From assembly GCA_950295325.1 (NCBI GenBank), contig OX485804.1, positions 37,636,001-37,700,000 of the forward strand: a stretch of 64,000 nucleotides of DNA, read 5' to 3'. Source of the stretch: Polytrichum commune (taxonomy: Eukaryota; Streptophyta; Polytrichopsida; Polytrichales; Polytrichaceae). A program made the position numbers and the translations under genes. Below, in pieces: positions 60,818 through 64,000 of the stretch (the stretch's first letter is position 1; the number at the start of each line of letters is the position of its first letter). Under the pieces are notes generated by a model that had not been told where the DNA came from, did not search any database, and saw nothing but the letters and a program-made list of their open reading frames with translations.

Positions 60818-63800
60818 CTAGGCAGAAAGGCCATAGTGGCCATTGACCGGTGCAACATTCGTCCAGGAATCAAAGACGGCATCATAAGGAAAATTTTGCA
60901 AGGTATATATTTTTTGGCTGTACATGCCAACAACTACACCAAGATGGGGGTCAAGGGAGTTGCAGAGTTTGGTCTTCAAGAAAGACACGGAGGAGAATAC
61001 ACGCTCATCTTCTACACTTCCGATCACATGGACCAGCGCTATTTCTGCAAGTTTTAAATACTCTGGGAACCCATGTGAAAGCACCCTAGAAGCAGATATC
61101 GTGCGCCATACTCGGGTGACTGGATTAATGTCATAAGGAGGTTCCATGGCGGCAGGGGCATTGCTCTTCATCACAATCTTGAAGTAGCCCTGTTGAGATT
61201 CCAACGACCGTCGATCAAGTATGCAAGGAATGACCTCTTGATCAATTCCAGTTCCAAGCACTCTGGCATTGCAGTTGTAATTCTTCAGAGTGTCCAGATG
61301 CTTAGCAAATGTAACTTCAGCATCTGGCTGCATCCAATATTGCGGGTAGATGATGCCAAGTGCATCCAAGACTGCGTGTTCGGGGAAACGACGCTGGAGC
61401 TCTTGTATGAGCTGCGCGGCAGCCCCTGCAACAAAGGAACACTCAGTAAATTAAAAAACTAAACATGAAGATAAAAAAAATGCAAGACACCAAAGGATTG
61501 GCTAGACTCTTACATGTAAATAAAGATAAAGATGATAGGGGTAGGGTGAGGATACCTGAGCATTGGGTTTTTACGTCATTCAGAATTGCTCCAAATGTAT
61601 CACGTGTGATAGGCTCCATTCTGCCCGTCACCTCGTTCTTGCGCTTGGCAAAGATGTTGCTGCCATTCACAACAAATGCAAGATGTTCTGCATTACAATT
61701 TAAATCAAACATGGCTGGGTTCTCAGGATCATTCTGAACCCAGCGTGTGTGAATGTGGTCGTGGTTGCCTTTAGCAATGCTCTTGAAAAGAAAGAAGTCG
61801 TCGGTGTTGAAGGCTCCTGAATGGCAATTGTACATGCTGTACAATTGCCCCTCGCACACCTTCACTGCACCTATGAAATCGCAGATGAACACATCGCGTT
61901 TCTGGGCAAAAGTGATTAGGGAGTCGAGGCATTCAATGAGCGGCAACAAGGCTGCCATCCCTAGCAGGCAGGTCGGATCACACAATAGATCCAACACAGC
62001 CTAAAAACACAAAACCCTCCCACATTAGCGAATAGATGCTGAATTTCAACTTAGAATATGCATTTCTACTTAGACTCTGAATTCAACCTTAGACTCTGAA
62101 TGCAACTTAGACTTTGAATGCAAGTTAGACTCTGAATTAAAACAAACTTAGACTCTGGATTCATCTTAGACTCTGGATTGACACAAATTTAGACTCTGAA
62201 TGCAAGTTAGACTCTGAATTGAAACAAACTTAGACTCTGAATTCATCTTAGACTCTGGATTGACACAAATTTAGACTCTGAATGCAAATTAGACTCTGAA
62301 TTGAAACAAACTTAGACTCTTAATTCATCTTAGACTCTGGATTGACACAAATTTAGACTCTGAATGCAAGTTAGACTCTGAATTGAAACAAACTGGGACT
62401 GTGTATTCAACTTAGACTCTGGATTGACACAAATTTAGACTCTGAATGCAAGTTAGACTCTGAATTGAAACAAACTGGGACTGTGTATTCAACTTAGACT
62501 CTGGATTGACACAAATTTAGACTCTGAATGCAAGTTAGACTCTGAATTGAAACAAACTGGGACTGTGTATTCAACTTAGACTCTGGATTGACACAAATTT
62601 AGACTCTGAATGCAAGTTAGACTCTGAATTGAAACAAACTGGGACTGTGTATTCAACTTAGACTCTGGATTGACACAAATTTAGGCTCTGAATGCAAGTT
62701 AGACTCTGAATTGAAACAAACTGGGACTGTGTATTCAACTTAGACTCTGGATTGACACAAATTTAGACTCTCAATTGAAACTGACACAATTGAACTTACA
62801 CTCTCAATTTCAACTCAATTTCAACTCAACTTAAACATGCATTAAAAAACAAAGCACAAAAACACATGAGGGCAAGTACATTACCTGAGCTGATTTCTCC
62901 TTTGAATCGTTGTCCGCCTTCATCTTGGCGAGTAGAACCTTGTATTCTTGAATAATACGTCTCAAAGGTTCTATCAAAGAGACCCATCTGGTCTTCACAT
63001 GCTTTAGGAGTTTCAACCCCTTTGTCTCCATCAAGTCAGCAAGTTTGACAAACTCGAGATGCCTCTTCGGCGAATGCTTGAAGTAAGCATGAGAGCTCTT
63101 CAACAACAACTCAATACGACTCATTACATCAAGCTGGGACAAAGTCTTGAAGGCCAGGTTGCACCGATGTGCCATGCAATGCACACCAAGTGCAAATGGA
63201 GCATACTTGCTCTGAATCTGGTGGGTTACTCCTGTTTTTGAACCCTGGAACGTACTAACACCATCTGCTCCAAAGCACAATAATGTTTTGGCCAGAGCAA
63301 GCTTCTCCATTTTGGCTGCTTGGGTCAAGGCATCTATGATCACATGGGTTAGGTTGTCTGAGCCTGATCCCTCAACAACCTTCTCAAGTGATATCAAGTA
63401 AGGAACACGAGACCAATTCTGGACCACATAGGCATGGATGGATATCCATGACCCATTATCAATTGTGCTCACTTCATCACATGTCAGTGCAACATAGTTA
63501 GCACCCACAAGGACTCTAGAAATGGCAGTCCTCACTTCAGCATACATGAAATCAGCAATAATCCAACCTGAATTGTCTGACCAATGCATCCTAGGGAAAT
63601 TAGGGACATTCAGAAATTCATACAAGGTTGCCCTACTCTCATACTCCAGCATAGGACGACCATCAGCCAAAATTTGGAACAGGGTTGCAAACTGCATTTT
63701 TTTCTTCTCCCTCTCTAACCTATTCGACTGATTCAATTGTTGCAGCACATTATTAGGAGCTCTGGCATTGTACAGGGCCAAATTCTTTTTATGTTTAGAG

Positions 63801-64000
63801 TCCTTAGCCATGTACCACTCTCCTTTCTTCACATTATAGGCCGGCATGTTTCTCATTGCCTTGCGCCTTCCCTCATGTTTCTTAAGAGTATCCCATTTAG
63901 GTTGCATCAACCTATCTAATTTCTCCATGGTAGAGCAAACCGTGCATTTTACCATGTGCAACCTACCATTGTTTGTTAGGATTCCCTCTGCCCATGGAAG
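60818..64000 (-). CDS. hAT-superfamily transposase (ZNF862-like type), 5' end outside the window
   Basis: Three exons, read on the minus strand: 64000-62885 (open to the edge), 62000-61556, 61425-60818. Introns are GT-AG, phases agree, and 722 residues are visible without a stop. The N-terminal VKCTVCSTMEKLDRLMQPKW to KKHEGR is a Cys/His DNA-binding motif (BED-like, partial). YVALTCDEVSTID supplies the first catalytic Asp (about residue 175), FGADGVSTFQGSKTGV the second region (Asp 246), and VHCMAHRCNLAF the CxxH motif. VKTRWVSLIEPLRRI is the hAT TRW block. The C-terminal FPEYLKLAEIALVHVIGSVE followed by DERVFSSVSFLKTKLCNSLD is the dimerisation region with the catalytic Glu. The frame is intact, so this is either a recently active element or a domesticated gene. 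No transposon terminal repeat was found downstream. Confidence 0.88.
62069..62775. repeat. 82-bp minisatellite in the hAT intron
   Basis: GATTGACACAAATTTAGACT starts at 62176, 62258, 62340, 62422, 62504, 62586, 62668 and 62750, an exact 82-bp period over eight starts. Each unit itself contains four to five TTAGACTCTGAAT-type submotifs, so the 82-mer arose from a shorter ~20-bp repeat. The first two or three units have AAACTTAGACTC where later ones have AAACTGGGACTGTG, which shows a recent expansion of one variant. It lies in the 62001-62884 intron. Confidence 0.95.

Noticed and set aside
62069-62775. Minisatellite as a CRISPR array or a repeat-protein coding exon
   Set aside because: There are no variable spacers and the array lies in an intron with proper GT-AG borders. 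The 82-bp period is not a multiple of three.

Overview
The window looks like nuclear DNA of a land plant. Both single-copy housekeeping-type genes have spliceosomal GT-AG introns, and most of the remaining sequence is AT-rich repeats and decayed transposons. One of the genes is an aromatic amino acid hydroxylase with a putative plastid transit peptide. That family is known from mosses, other non-flowering plants, conifers and green algae but not from flowering plants, so a non-flowering plant (bryophyte, lycophyte, fern or gymnosperm) is the best reading. A nuclear fragment resembling mitochondrial ccmFN fits this but does not narrow it. I cannot name the species.

Layout. Bases 1-7300 hold a 12-exon KRR1 gene (minus strand, about 427 codons, pre-rRNA processing) with a telo-box promoter. 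Bases 7300-20700 are a repeat graveyard: MITEs with TA target duplications, tRNA-derived SINEs, a frameshifted Tc1-type (DD34E) transposase, a perfect 297-bp tandem array, and a 723-bp TIR element with an 8-bp target duplication that carries a 91-codon ORF. Bases 22377-28074 hold the 5-exon plastid-type phenylalanine hydroxylase gene (plus strand, 393 codons). Bases 28-35 kb are mostly unique non-coding DNA plus fold-back elements and a PIF/Harbinger-like MITE.

Bases 35641-39016 form a large inverted-repeat structure. Its two arms of about 270 bp flank a decayed protein-kinase gene fragment, and each arm was later hit by a different small insertion. The two arms therefore act as empty-site controls for each other. 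Bases 39.8-41.1 kb are the 3' end of a non-LTR retrotransposon with an RNase H domain. Bases 42.8-59 kb are mainly repeats: the best-preserved SINE, the ccmFN-like fragment, a 179-bp tandem repeat, dispersed families, and a second short member of the 8-bp-TSD TIR family. From 60818 to the right edge lies a hAT transposase gene on the minus strand. It is open in all three visible exons (722 codons seen, 5' end outside the window), and its first visible intron carries an 82-bp minisatellite.

The two cellular genes are unrelated in function (ribosome assembly; plastid phenylalanine to tyrosine conversion) and appear to be independent islands in transposon-derived DNA. No operon, CRISPR array, rRNA, true tRNA gene or virus-derived gene was recognised. 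All exon coordinates are hand-derived from splice signals, reading frame and family resemblance, and have not been checked against transcripts.
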